From the NCBI RefSeq assembly GCF_005047355.1, contig NZ_SUMC01000052.1:1-58109 (forward strand): a stretch of 58,109 nucleotides of DNA. Direction: 5' to 3'. Positions 50,945 to 58,109 of this stretch are shown here, piece after piece. Each line of letters opens with the position of its first letter. The stretch's first letter is position 1. The notes beneath the pieces are model-generated. The model made no database searches. It worked only from the letters and a program-made list of their open reading frames with translations, and was not told the origin of the DNA. A program made the translations under genes and the position numbers. This DNA is from Actinacidiphila oryziradicis. Lineage in GTDB: Bacteria > Actinomycetota > Actinomycetes > Streptomycetales > Streptomycetaceae.

Positions 50945-51484
50945 ATGACAAGGAGCGTGCACACCGTGGACCAGGAGAACGTGAGCGCCACCCTGACTGT
51001 CGCCGTGCCCGCCGCGAGGGTGTTCGCGGTGCTGGCGGACCCGACGACCCATTCTGCGATCGATGGCACCGGCTGGGTTCAGGAATCTGTCGACCGGGCG
51101 CCGCTGACCGAGGTGGGGCAGATTTTCCGGATGGACATGTACCACGCCAACCATCCAAACGGTGACTACCAGGTGGTCAACAAGGTCCAGGTGCTCGACC
51201 CGCCGCGCGCCATTGGCTGGCTGACGGGGCAGGAGAAGGGCGACGGTCACCTGGAGTTCGGCGGCTGGATCTGGCATTACGACCTTGCGCCGCTCGGTCC
51301 GTCCGAGACTGAGGTCACGCTCACCTACGACTGGTCGGCGGTGCCGCAGTTCATCCGGGATCGCGGCATCCAGTTCCCGCCGTTCGGCCCTGAGCATCTC
51401 ACCAACTCGCTGCACCACCTGGCCGAGCTTGCCGAGCTTGCCGCACCGACGTCCCGGGCCTGGACGCCCGGGGGCTCGATCTAG
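50945..51484 (+). CDS. SRPBCC-family (START-like) protein
   Basis: This 179-aa protein has a Bet v1/polyketide-cyclase-like fold: VSATLTVAVPAARVFAVLADPTTHSAIDG (start strand and helix), central strands with VVNKVQVLDPPRAIGWL, and a long C-terminal helix (EHLTNSLHHLAELAELA). It may bind a lipid or aromatic ligand. GGGAGG precedes the ATG by about nine bases. Its stop shares the bases CTAG with the stop of the convergent next gene. Confidence 0.78.
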   Translation: MTRSVHTVDQENVSATLTVAVPAARVFAVLADPTTHSAIDGTGWVQESVDRAPLTEVGQIFRMDMYHANHPNGDYQVVNKVQVLDPPRAIGWLTGQEKGDGHLEFGGWIWHYDLAPLGPSETEVTLTYDWSAVPQFIRDRGIQFPPFGPEHLTNSLHHLAELAELAAPTSRAWTPGGSI

Positions 51485-52026
51485 CTGAGGCTGTCCTGCT
51501 GCCAGGCGCGCGGCCAGTTCCCCGACGTTGGAAGCGGCCCTGGGATTCCGAGATCACGGCGTGCGCACATGTAGAAAGTGTCACGCGCCTGGCCCATCCG
51601 CCGTTCTGCGCGCTCCCATCCGGCAGGGTCGTTCCTCAGACCCCGCGCGTACAGTTCGACATTCCAGACGGCCTCATGCCACGCCCGCGCCGCTGCAACC
51701 GTCTCAGCATCCCCGATGAGCAGAACAGATTCCCACTCGGCCGCACGGCGAGACTCGGCCTCGGCAAGCAGCCCCATGCCTTCGCCCAGTTCCAGAGGAT
51801 CTGCAACGTTGGCGAAACCCCGTGTGGCGCCGAGGCGTTGTGCGATGCGTATCTGGGCTTTAAGGGTATTCGCGTAGCCAGCGTAGGTAAGGAACCTCTT
51901 CTCCTCCCACGCTTCAGCCCTGGCACGTCGCCAGCGGGTCCGCTCTGTGACGCTTGCCGCTGCGTACGAGCCGACGGCTCCGACTACGACACCAATCAAG
52001 GCTGGTAGCTGATCCCAGAACGCCAT
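51481..52026 (-). CDS. Hypothetical membrane-anchored protein
   Basis: This 181-aa protein has an N-terminal membrane segment (LPALIGVVVGAVGSYAAASV) followed by long charged helices (RARAEAWEEKRFLTYAGYAN and further). It is probably anchored with the helical part in the cytoplasm. Similar uncharacterised proteins are common in streptomycetes. It is convergent with the SRPBCC gene. Confidence 0.7.
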   Translation of the reverse strand: MAFWDQLPALIGVVVGAVGSYAAASVTERTRWRRARAEAWEEKRFLTYAGYANTLKAQIRIAQRLGATRGFANVADPLELGEGMGLLAEAESRRAAEWESVLLIGDAETVAAARAWHEAVWNVELYARGLRNDPAGWERAERRMGQARDTFYMCARRDLGIPGPLPTSGNWPRAWQQDSLS

Positions 52027-52148
52027 TCGTCCCCCCTGCGCTGGTCCAACATTGTCGTGTAGAGACGTTCAGGGGTAGACGGCACCCTTACGAACGGCGC
52101 CCTTCCCCGTTGCGGATCGAGGCAAGCCATGAGCCTCCTCGGCGGCCT

Positions 52149-53528
52149 TCACACAGCCGTGTTCTCAGCGGTTGCGATCCAGAGCCGGTGTTCCGCAGCT
52201 TGTTCGCAGAAGTCTCGTACGGGATCGGCGTCACGGAAATGCGCAAGATGCTGGCGGAACTCGGCGAGGTACGCCACGCAGCGTGCGGACTTGAGCTGTT
52301 CGCCAAGGTCCAGCGCGTCCAGCGCGACGCGGCACGCCTCCGTAGGTCCATCGGCCCGAAGGTGCGCGTCGGCGAGGACCATGGTCGCGAAGAAGTCACT
52401 GCGGACGTGGCTGCCGCTCATGGCGTTCTCCGCGTGCGCGACGGCCTGGCGGGCGAGGTTCACGTCTCGGAAGCAGTGCGCGGCCTCGGCCGCCAGCTCG
52501 GCTTCATCGAAGTAGGAAATCCACTCCGGCTCGTCGTCGCTGTTGCGGCTGTCCAACGCCTTGGCAGCCTCCGCCAGGGCGCGTTCGCACGCGCGGATGT
52601 CGCCTGTACGCGCCAGGGCGCGCGCCTCCATAGCGTGGAACTGAGCCCGCAGCGTCGGGGTGGCCACATCGGAGATGCCCATGAGCGCGGCGCGGGCGAG
52701 GGTCGCGGCCTCGGTGTAGTGGCCGAGGAAGGTTGCCTGGTGGCTCATCGCGGAGAGGATGCTTCCGGCAAGGCGGCGGTCGTTGGCGTCCTGGGCGAGG
52801 CGAAGAGCCTGGAGGAAGTACCTCTGAGCCAGCCCGTGATGGCAGGAGTCGTACGACATCCACCCGGCAAGCAGCGTCGATTCCGCGACGGTCGAGAACA
52901 GCACGCGCCCAACAGCCTCCGTGTATTGCCCGCTGAGCAGCGGAGCCACATCACGGCTGAGGTACTGGATCACTGAGTGCCGGGCGTGGTCCCCGCCGAA
53001 CCGGTCGTCGAGCTGGGCGAACATGTCGCTGGTGGACTTCACCGTTGCCACGTCGGCCAAGCCGACACGCGGACCCCTGGCATTCGCAGTATCCGGAAAC
53101 GACGGCTCCGGAGCGACAAGCCAACGCAGCGACGCCTCATTCCACGCGGGCTCGGACGGCTCGGCCGTGATCAACGGCTCGTACCCGTTGAGGTCAGCCC
53201 GCCACAGACGGTCAACTGCAGTAATAGCAGCCTCCGGACTCGCCGGATAACCGGCGTCCAGCAGCGCGGCGTCCTGCCCCCTGAAGTGGCTCAGCCCGAG
53301 CTCTGCCGCGCTGAGCCCGAACGCCTCACACAACAGCGGCCCATAGAAGTCGTCCGGATCGCTGTGCCCGTTCTCCCAGCTCGCGATCCGGCGCTTCACG
53401 CTCGGGTCCGCCGGCAACTGGTGTCCGTGGCGGGCGGCGATACCGCGCAGCACGTTGACCAATCGAGGCTGGCTCCACCCCCGGGTCTTGCGGGCTTCGC
53501 GGAGAAGGGCTGCGCCGGGCTGCTCCAC
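52149..53528 (-). CDS. XRE-family regulator with TPR-like repeats
   Basis: This 459-aa protein (GTG at 53528 with GGAGAGG upstream) has an N-terminal XRE domain (LREARKTRGWSQPRLVNVLRG and RIASWENGHSDPDDFY). A long TPR-like helical repeat region follows from about residue 170 (AQRYFLQALRLAQDAND, SHQATFLGHYTEAATLARAAL). These repeats usually bind a peptide or partner protein. It is divergent from the small orphan genes at 53754 across a promoter with repeated ATGACG motifs. Confidence 0.85.
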   Translation of the reverse strand: MEQPGAALLREARKTRGWSQPRLVNVLRGIAARHGHQLPADPSVKRRIASWENGHSDPDDFYGPLLCEAFGLSAAELGLSHFRGQDAALLDAGYPASPEAAITAVDRLWRADLNGYEPLITAEPSEPAWNEASLRWLVAPEPSFPDTANARGPRVGLADVATVKSTSDMFAQLDDRFGGDHARHSVIQYLSRDVAPLLSGQYTEAVGRVLFSTVAESTLLAGWMSYDSCHHGLAQRYFLQALRLAQDANDRRLAGSILSAMSHQATFLGHYTEAATLARAALMGISDVATPTLRAQFHAMEARALARTGDIRACERALAEAAKALDSRNSDDEPEWISYFDEAELAAEAAHCFRDVNLARQAVAHAENAMSGSHVRSDFFATMVLADAHLRADGPTEACRVALDALDLGEQLKSARCVAYLAEFRQHLAHFRDADPVRDFCEQAAEHRLWIATAENTAV

Positions 53529-53618
53529 GTTGACCTCTCCCTTTCTTACGAATGTACGGCCGCAAGGGCCGCCTTGTCGGCGGTAGTTGAGGATCGTAGA
53601 CCGGTCCTGTCCGGTGAC

Positions 53619-53768
53619 GGGGGATGACGCGGTTGGACTGGACTCGTCATCCCCCATCACCTCTCGTCATCTGCCCAGCTCAGGGCCCTGCGGGCGAGTC
53701 TGGTCACCCGGCGACGATCGGCCGCCGGAAACGACCTACCGGGGTGAGATGACGTGCAGACGATGACG
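53619..53768. promoter_or_regulatory. Cluster of ATGACG/CGTCAT motifs in the divergent promoter
   Basis: Perfect 11-bp arms GGGGGATGACG (53619-53629) and CGTCATCCCCC (53645-53655) surround a 15-base spacer. Further CGTCAT (53665-53670) and ATGACG (53749-53754, 53763-53768) copies follow. Five copies in 150 bases between the XRE-TPR gene and the gene at 53754 suggest the regulator's binding sites. Confidence 0.5.
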
Positions 53769-54305
53769 CGGCGAGGCATCGAGTGGCTCTCCAGCGCCGC
53801 CGACAACCCAGACAAGTGCCGGTCTCAGTGGGCGTCGGATCCCCGACACCCGTACGCGCTGCCGACCGGCCGCCTCTTCGACGTCGTGGTGGTCGGCCAG
53901 CGCCTCGGTATGGAGACCTTCGACCAACTCCTCCGGCACGACATGCCGCTCGGCCCGGTCGCCGTCGACCAGGCCGCCAAGAAGATCAGCTTTTTCCTCG
54001 AACCCGAGCTCCGGCGGCGCTTCACCAACTACCTCGACGCCGAGACGGCCGACCCGCCCCATCACACCTACCTGGACGAGGGCTCAGTCGTCGTCGCCCC
54101 AGGCCCCATGCCCCTGTCCAGCGACCGCTACCAGTGGCTCCGCGCCCCCGCCCGGCCCCTGACGGGCCACCACCTCCGCGCCGCCGGCCTGGCCGTGATG
54201 CTCGTCGCAGCCGCCGCCCTCATCGAGAGGGTCGACAAGTACGACGAGGACTGCTCGGCCGCAGCCGTGGACCCACTCCCCAAGGCCGCCAGTCATGAAC
54301 ACTGA
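53754..54305 (+). CDS. Primase/polymerase-N-like small protein
   Basis: This 183-aa protein (GTG) resembles the short N-terminal-type 'bifunctional DNA primase/polymerase-like' proteins of streptomycetes, with IEWLSSAADNPDKCRSQWASDP and YALPTGRLFDVVVV then YQWLRAPARPLTGHHLR. It lacks the full primase catalytic acids and the helicase part, so enzyme activity is unlikely. It overlaps the next gene by 11 bases and probably forms a small operon controlled by the adjacent XRE-TPR protein. An ATG at 53763 is an alternative start. Confidence 0.62.
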   Translation: MQTMTRRGIEWLSSAADNPDKCRSQWASDPRHPYALPTGRLFDVVVVGQRLGMETFDQLLRHDMPLGPVAVDQAAKKISFFLEPELRRRFTNYLDAETADPPHHTYLDEGSVVVAPGPMPLSSDRYQWLRAPARPLTGHHLRAAGLAVMLVAAAALIERVDKYDEDCSAAAVDPLPKAASHEH

Positions 54306-54582
54306 CGCGGACGGCGCCCGCTGGTCGCCCATCGACACCGACGAGTGGTACGCCGCCCGCAACGCCACCACCGCCCTCCGCGATGTCCTCACCGCCGCCG
54401 GCATGGCCCGCGATTTCCCCTACCTCCGCGCCGAACTCAACGCTTTCGGCCAAGGCCTCATCGAACTCGGCCGCGTCTCGCCCGAGACGGCCGAACGGAT
54501 GGCGGAACTGCTTCGCCTCTCGTTGCAGAGCCAGCACGACCGCGGGGCCACCGAGAGCACCTGCGGCCCGGCAACGGATTGA
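54295..54582 (+). CDS. Hypothetical small protein A
   Basis: The 95-aa product has WYAARNATTALRDVLTAAGM then DFPYLRAELNAFGQGLIELGRVSPETAERMAELL (given in part). The second region aligns with FLGLKADVSVFGDGLVCLGPVRPEAIQLLAEAL in the next gene, so the two are paralogues. It has a compact alpha/beta outline. Function is unknown. The gene overlaps the upstream one by 11 bases. Confidence 0.65.
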   Translation: MNTDADGARWSPIDTDEWYAARNATTALRDVLTAAGMARDFPYLRAELNAFGQGLIELGRVSPETAERMAELLRLSLQSQHDRGATESTCGPATD

Positions 54583-54607
54583 CCCACCCCAGAGGAGTGC
54601 CCGCCCC

Positions 54608-54916
54608 ATGGACCCCCGCCGCGTAACCGCCCAGCGTGCCGAAGGCCTCGCCCCCGCCGTGCCCTACGTACGCGGCTGGGCCACCGCCAAACGCGCCGCC
54701 GACACCCTCGCCGCCCAACTCCGCGTCCTCGGCTTCGAACCCGACTTCCTCGGCCTCAAAGCCGACGTAAGCGTCTTCGGCGACGGCCTCGTCTGCCTGG
54801 GTCCCGTCCGCCCCGAAGCGATCCAACTCCTCGCCGAAGCCTTGGCTACCGGCCTCACCGCCGAGATGGCGTCCGCCGCCGGCACCACCGAGCTCCCGGA
54901 CGCCTCAGCGGCCTGA
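54608..54916 (+). CDS. Hypothetical small protein B, paralogue of A
   Basis: This 102-aa protein (MDPRRVTAQRAEGLAPAVPY) shares with protein A the pattern hydrophobic helix, two strands containing FG-x-GL, a P-E-A helix. It begins 25 bases after gene A with AGAGGAG upstream. It is the last gene of the small operon. No family is recognised. Confidence 0.62.
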   Translation: MDPRRVTAQRAEGLAPAVPYVRGWATAKRAADTLAAQLRVLGFEPDFLGLKADVSVFGDGLVCLGPVRPEAIQLLAEALATGLTAEMASAAGTTELPDASAA

Positions 54917-55235
54917 GCTCCGTCCCCCAGTCCCCAGCTGCCCAGGTTCGGAGGTCCCCCTACCGGCAGCTGGACCCTCGGCCCCGCACGCCACCACGGT
55001 GAACCCCTACTCACGCCGGTCTGCTGCGGGGCCGGGGCACGTGACGTTCCGCGCCGGTCACGGTCGGGCTCGACAGCCGCGCTGCCCACGCGGAGCGATA
55101 CCACCACGATGCGAACTACGGGCGGGACGGTCGCCAAGGTCTGCTGGGCTGGTCAGCCGGTCGTCTGAGGTTGGTGACGGTCACCTGTGGTCGGCGTAGT
55201 TGCTGTACTCCGCTGCTGTACAGCAGGATCGGAAG

Positions 55236-55553
55236 ATGTCCCGATCAGTAGGCGCGCACACTGCCGACCCGTGCCCTCGGTGCTTCGTCGAGGCGGTGCG
55301 TCTGGGCAAGCCGATGTCTGTTGGGGGACGCGATGCGGTCGGCTACGTCTGCGACCACTGTGCGAATGCGTGGTCTCGACCGGTCGGGGACGACCTGGAG
55401 ATCTATGACGTCGTCAGGGTGGACCTCCCCGACACCACGCTCTACGGCACCGTCTGGCAGGTGGAAGGTGACCGCGTCCAGGTGCGCGGCACGGGCGGTA
55501 CGTGTGGTGAGTGGCTGCTGTGGGTCGAGCGCTGGAGAGTCATCATGTACTGA
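55236..55553 (+). CDS. Small zinc-ribbon-like protein
   Basis: The 105-aa product from ATG 55236 (MSRSVGAHTADPCPRC) has CPRC and CDHC pairs about 25 residues apart, a likely zinc ribbon, followed by an SH3-like strand region (VVRVDLPDTTLYGTVWQVEGDRVQV). It may bind nucleic acid. An upstream ATG at 55200 is possible. It stands alone; no partner gene is obvious. Confidence 0.55.
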   Translation: MSRSVGAHTADPCPRCFVEAVRLGKPMSVGGRDAVGYVCDHCANAWSRPVGDDLEIYDVVRVDLPDTTLYGTVWQVEGDRVQVRGTGGTCGEWLLWVERWRVIMY

Positions 55554-55980
55554 AGCCTCTCCATACCCGTGCCCAACGGGCCCTGAGCTTGGGAATCACA
55601 GAGCACTAGACCCGCCATAAGTGGGCTGATCTGCGGAAACGCTCGCTGCTCGGGACCCTGATGTGGTTCGTTGAGCACCGTGTTTGACCGCGGTTTACCG
55701 CTCGATCGGGCACGCATCGGGCACGGGCGGCGTGGCCCTGGATGACGTGAGTGCGGAGCTGGGACGGCCGGTGAGGGCAGTCCCCAACACGCTTTCCAAC
55801 TCTGCACGTCGTGGTTCAGGGCGGTTCAGCACAGTTCAGAATCCTGGTCGGGTCGATCTGGTGTGTCCCCCTGAACGGTCCTGAACATCGGCGGACGAGA
55901 CTGCGGATGAGACTGAGGCGCGTGCCCCTCGTGCGCAGCCGGCCTTAGGCGTCGTTTCCTTTGGCGGTATCGTCGCGGGC
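55554..55980. other. Gene-free interval with a phased GTTCAG/CTGAAC array
   Basis: This 427-base space has no credible gene. At 55814-55886 it contains the array described separately. Upstream, CGGGCACG is repeated at 55707-55725. The function is unknown, but the interval is the most patterned non-coding DNA in the accessory end of the window. Confidence 0.5.
55814..55886. repeat. 10-bp-phased GTTCAG x3 / CTGAAC x2 array
   Basis: GTTCAG starts at 55814, 55824 and 55834, exactly ten bases apart. The complement CTGAAC starts at 55871 and 55881, again ten apart. Spacing by one helical turn places all copies on one DNA face. It resembles iteron, operator-cluster or partition sites, but no replication or partition gene is adjacent. 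It lies 95-170 bases before the gene at 55981. Confidence 0.7.
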
Positions 55981-56367
55981 ATGACGGGTGGGCTGTGGGA
56001 GTCGGGCCTGGGTGCCTGGTACGGGCCCGGCACTCCACTGGTGCAGCGAATACGGCACTACCGGCCGAATCGCCGGGGACAGATCAAGCTCGCACGCTGG
56101 CTACGTGTCGGTCTACTGCGGGTGTTGGCATGTCTCGCTGCCGGTGCGGCCCTCGGCATCGCGTTGGGCTCGTCGGTTGATCCTGTGCGCTGGCACAGCG
56201 CCCTGCTTGGTGCGGGGACACTCGCAGGTGCGTCTCTGATCTGGCGGTGCTCGCTCATCAGAGGGTCGTGTCCCGCCTCGTGGTGTAAGCGACCTTGCTC
56301 GACGCGTTCCGGTAAGCCACGTGTCGGCCATCCCATGGGCCACGGCTCTCGCGTCGCGCGCGGCTGA
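55981..56367 (+). CDS. Possible small membrane protein
   Basis: The 128-aa frame has a basic N terminus (LVQRIRHYRPNRRGQIKLARW) and two hydrophobic segments (LLRVLACLAAGAALGIALGSS and ALLGAGTLAGASLIW). It could be a short two-pass membrane protein. The C terminus (CKRPCSTRSGKPRV) looks less gene-like, so a frameshift near 56260 is possible. No family is recognised. Confidence 0.35.
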   Translation: MTGGLWESGLGAWYGPGTPLVQRIRHYRPNRRGQIKLARWLRVGLLRVLACLAAGAALGIALGSSVDPVRWHSALLGAGTLAGASLIWRCSLIRGSCPASWCKRPCSTRSGKPRVGHPMGHGSRVARG

Positions 56368-56475
56368 CCTGCCGTCAGCGCCATTGGCGGCCCTGAACCG
56401 CGTCAATGCGGCGATGACCTGCGCATTCCGAGTACTTGATCGGCTACACCATCTGGCGGGACGCGATCCATCAGA

Positions 56476-56838
56476 GTGGTGCTGCAACCCGGAGAGATCG
56501 TGCGCTTCGGTGTGTGGCGGCACATTGTTGTGCCCTGCGCCTCTGTGAAGCGATTGCATCATGGCGCATGGCGCGGTGGTCTCGTCCTGGAGACCCACGC
56601 AGGGGAAAAGGTCGATTTCCTGTGGTTCGAAAAGTCCCTGTGGGACGCGTTCTACGACTTCTCCGCTGTCTGCTTCGATGCCATGCGGGCTCACGTCCAG
56701 GCCGCTGGGAGCCGTGGACCATCCCCCGGCTCCGCGAGACTTGAGCGGCGTTTCACCTGGTCGGTTGGTGCAGAACTGCTTGCTATGGGCGCTGTGGCAG
56801 ATGTGATCGTCGCGCTGGTTGCGGCGATCCGCGGCTGA
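56476..56838 (+). CDS. Hypothetical PH-like small protein
   Basis: The 120-aa product (GTG start) has strand-rich LQPGEIVRFGVWRHIVVP and GLVLETHAGEKVDFLWFEK, a pattern of a PH-like barrel, then a helix and a short C-terminal hydrophobic stretch (AMGAVADVIVALVAAI). It may be related to the preceding short membrane frame. Function is unknown. Confidence 0.4.
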   Translation: MVLQPGEIVRFGVWRHIVVPCASVKRLHHGAWRGGLVLETHAGEKVDFLWFEKSLWDAFYDFSAVCFDAMRAHVQAAGSRGPSPGSARLERRFTWSVGAELLAMGAVADVIVALVAAIRG

Positions 56839-56973
56839 CCGGGTCCGCCACCCCTGTGATGCGGCGGAACGGCTTTCAAGAGCGCCGCGCTTCCAGAGAG
56901 TGCGGCGCTCTGACCTGCGAGGGAGCCTCCCTCAGCTGTCGGTGAGGCCTTGCTGGCCCACGTATGGCCCATA

Positions 56974-57261
56974 GTGACGGACCCGCTTGCCTATCTCGCC
57001 ACCGTCTTGGATGCGGCGCAGCGAGACGCCGAGGCGGCCCGTGATGCCACGTTCGCGAAAGACGGGCATTGCGTAGTGACCGGGCCGTTCGGCGACGGTG
57101 ACGCATTGGGCACCGTGCAGTCCGAGGTGAGCGAAGCCATCATCGGCGAGTCCGACGACGACGTGCCGTTCCCGTTCGCCCGCCACATCGCCCGCCACGG
57201 CCCGCAGGCGACGCTGCGCCGGATCGCTGCCTGCTTGCGGCCTGACTTGCCGGTCTACTGA
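56974..57261 (+). CDS. DUF6221-like small protein
   Basis: This 95-aa protein (GTG at 56974) starts VTDPLAYLATVLDAAQRDAEAARDA and ends HIARHGPQATLRRIAACLR. The closing H-I-A-R-H-x-P-x-x-x-L-R is the hallmark of DUF6221 proteins of actinobacteria and their phages and mobile elements. Role unknown. An upstream TTG at 56950 is possible. Confidence 0.7.
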   Translation: MTDPLAYLATVLDAAQRDAEAARDATFAKDGHCVVTGPFGDGDALGTVQSEVSEAIIGESDDDVPFPFARHIARHGPQATLRRIAACLRPDLPVY

Positions 57262-57352
57262 TCAGGCAGTTGCCTGAGCTGCGGCCCGACCAACGGCCCT
57301 GCCTATGACCTGCGCCTGAGCCGTCAGTCGTTGTCATCGTTGGTCAGCGCAG

Positions 57353-57394
57353 AGCGCCCTCCCGCGGCCCCAACACGGCCCGTCGGAGGGCGCT
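57353..57394 (-). terminator. Hairpin downstream of the repeat peptide gene
   Basis: AGCGCCCTCC at 57353-57362 pairs with GGAGGGCGCT at 57385-57394. It lies about 90 bases after the stop of the Arg-Pro-Thr gene on the minus strand and before the DUF6221 stop on the other side, so it may end both. Confidence 0.5.
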
Positions 57395-57484
57395 GTTGCG
57401 CGTACTGCCGACAGGGGCAGCCCCACTTTGGAAGACGAGTGATGCGGGTGCGGCCTGGCCTGGCATCCGCCACGTCCTTACGGC

Positions 57485-57646
57485 TCACCAGCCGTCGCGT
57501 CCGCCGCCGCCCCAGGGCCGTCCGGGCCGTGAGGGCCGTGTCGGCCGTGTGGGCCGTGTGGGCCGTGTGGGCCGTGTGGGCCGGCATCCCCATCCGCCGC
57601 CGCGGTCGCCACGCCTTGCAGGCACCACGCTGTCGAAGAGTCCCAT
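57485..57646 (-). CDS. 53-aa Arg-Pro-Thr repeat peptide (candidate small gene)
   Basis: An ATG at 57646 with GAAGGAG seven bases upstream begins MGLFDSVVPARRGDRGGG. The central part is five RPT triplets plus RPS, RPG and RPW, encoded by a 9-base tandem repeat (57515-57586), and the end is WGGGGRDGW. The repeat length is a multiple of three, so expansion keeps the frame. An AT-rich promoter-like interval lies upstream (57665-57730). It is too short for routine calling. No family is recognised; it could be a precursor or RNA-binding peptide. Confidence 0.5.
   Translation of the reverse strand: MGLFDSVVPARRGDRGGGWGCRPTRPTRPTRPTRPTRPSRPGRPWGGGGRDGW
57515..57586. repeat. Nine-base tandem repeat, eight units
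   Basis: Units of GGGCCGTGT and close variants (GGGCCGTCC, GGGCCGTGA, CGGCCGTGT, GGGCCGGCA) run without gaps. On the minus strand they encode Arg-Pro-x in the small gene at 57485-57646. The four central units are nearly identical, as in recent slippage. Confidence 0.8.
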
Positions 57647-58007
57647 GATCTTTCTCCTTCCTGGAGAGCAACTAACTAATCAAGATACGTAGCAAAGCAT
57701 GAAATAGATGGTCATATCGAGAAAAACCTACAGAGGCCGACCGGAGAGGCGCGTACGCCGGGTGCGTGTGCCGATCCGGGCCGCGATCACGGCCCCCACG
57801 TATCACTCATGCCCCGAATCATCGTCGCCGGGCCCGGACCCCTGGATGCTGGCGCATGGCCTGGGGATGCCGGGCACTGTTGGCCACACAGCCGCGAGTC
57901 GGCGGCCCAACTTTGTTCCAGCCCAGGTGCGTTGGAGATATCGTTACGAGCCGGTGTTCTTCATGACGTGGAGGTCTCATGGCTAGTGTCTCGTGATCCT
58001 GTTTGTG
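57647..58007. other. Interval before the IS630-like end
   Basis: The first 80 bases are AT-rich and probably promote the small minus-strand gene. The rest is ordinary GC-rich DNA without a credible gene. The IS end probably begins near 57980, where TAGTGTCTCGTGATCC precedes the transposase stop. Confidence 0.45.
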
Positions 58008-58109
58008 TCACTTCGCGTTGTTGTCGACGAGTTTCTTGATGTTGGTCTGGACGAGTCGGACCTTGGCGAGGATCTCGTCGGCGGTCGCGGTCCAGGTGAA
58101 GGGTTTGGC
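57980..58109 (-). mobile_element. IS630-like element end
   Basis: The transposase tail plus about 28 bases to a likely terminal repeat (starting TAGTGTCTCGTGATCC). IS630 elements target TA, and a TA lies at 57984-57985. The exact end is unproven. Confidence 0.5.
58008..58109 (-). CDS. IS630-like transposase, C-terminal end
   Basis: Read on the minus strand, the last 33 codons give KPFTWTATADEILAKV, RLVQTNIKKL, VDNNAK and a TGA. This is the C-terminal tail after the last catalytic acidic residue of IS630-type transposases. The rest is outside the window. With the IS3-like fragment at the other end, it shows both edges of the window are mobile. Confidence 0.7.
   Translation of the reverse strand, partial: AKPFTWTATADEILAKVRLVQTNIKKLVDNNAK

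Noticed and set aside
57324..57671. A 115-codon frame with Ala-His-Thr repeats overlapping the Arg-Pro-Thr gene
   Set aside because: It has no ribosome site at its start and is in a different frame from the ATG with GAAGGAG; it is a by-product of the 9-base repeat.
57708..58039. Short plus-strand frames before the IS630 end
   Set aside because: No ribosome sites, no domain pattern, and strongly Arg/Pro/Gly-biased translation.
1..58109. CRISPR array or polyketide/NRPS cluster
   Set aside because: No regularly spaced 25-40-base direct repeats and no KS, adenylation or carrier-domain motifs were seen.

Overview
The window looks like chromosomal DNA of a Streptomyces-type actinomycete. G+C is high (about 70 percent or more by eye), GTG starts are frequent, TTA codons are rare, and the gene families are typical: paired DUF5753/DUF397 proteins, a CvpA-trypsin MarP protease, an RpfB-type resuscitation factor, a tricorn protease and Tat-exported phospholipase C. 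No species can be named from the sequence alone.

Layout. 1-250 is the 3' end of an IS3-like element that has cut off the DNA-binding start of a DUF5753 regulator. 318-2691 holds DUF5753/DUF397 genes and a divergent NmrA-like reductase/MarR pair around a strongly repeated operator. 2940-9444 is a galactoside-use operon: LacI regulator, GH42 beta-galactosidase, lipoprotein binding protein and two permeases. It has no ATPase, so a shared one is needed. 9498-14585 holds two toxin-antitoxin-like pairs flanking an M24 peptidase / NTF2-like / UbiA prenyltransferase run, then a MarR gene. 14847-16652 is an MFS exporter plus a universal stress protein. 16721-20028 holds a phospholipase C and a chimeric protein. 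20152-24389 holds redox and stress genes and a DHA2 exporter. 24639-27891 holds MarP, an acid phosphatase with a TTA codon, a small protein and a MerR regulator. 28049-31325 is a mymA-like monooxygenase-hydrolase-SDR operon. 31680-32265 holds two small basic proteins with duplicated leaders. 32331-39565 holds tricorn protease with an SDR, a KstD-like flavoprotein and a serine hydrolase. 41670-49527 is conserved core: ispE, rsmA, rpfB, tatD, a zinc-ribbon protein, rsmI and a PMT mannosyltransferase. From about 49.7 kb to the end the content becomes accessory: an APH-like kinase, an SRPBCC protein, an XRE-TPR regulator with small orphan genes, a patterned GTTCAG array, a short Arg-Pro-Thr repeat peptide gene and the 3' end of an IS630-like transposase.

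How the parts work together. The LacI operon imports and hydrolyses beta-galactosides. The MarR/MFS/Usp group and the DHA2 exporter look like efflux and stress responses. ispE, rsmA, rpfB, tatD and rsmI are isoprenoid, ribosome and cell-wall housekeeping genes. The most unusual items are the intradiol-dioxygenase/FG-GAP chimera (18985-20028), the 10-bp-phased GTTCAG/CTGAAC array (55814-55886), the Arg-Pro-Thr repeat mini-gene (57485-57646), the intragenic LacI operator (4029-4040), and the two small proteins with copied leader sequences (31680-32265). All functional statements are inferred from the sequence; no database search was run.
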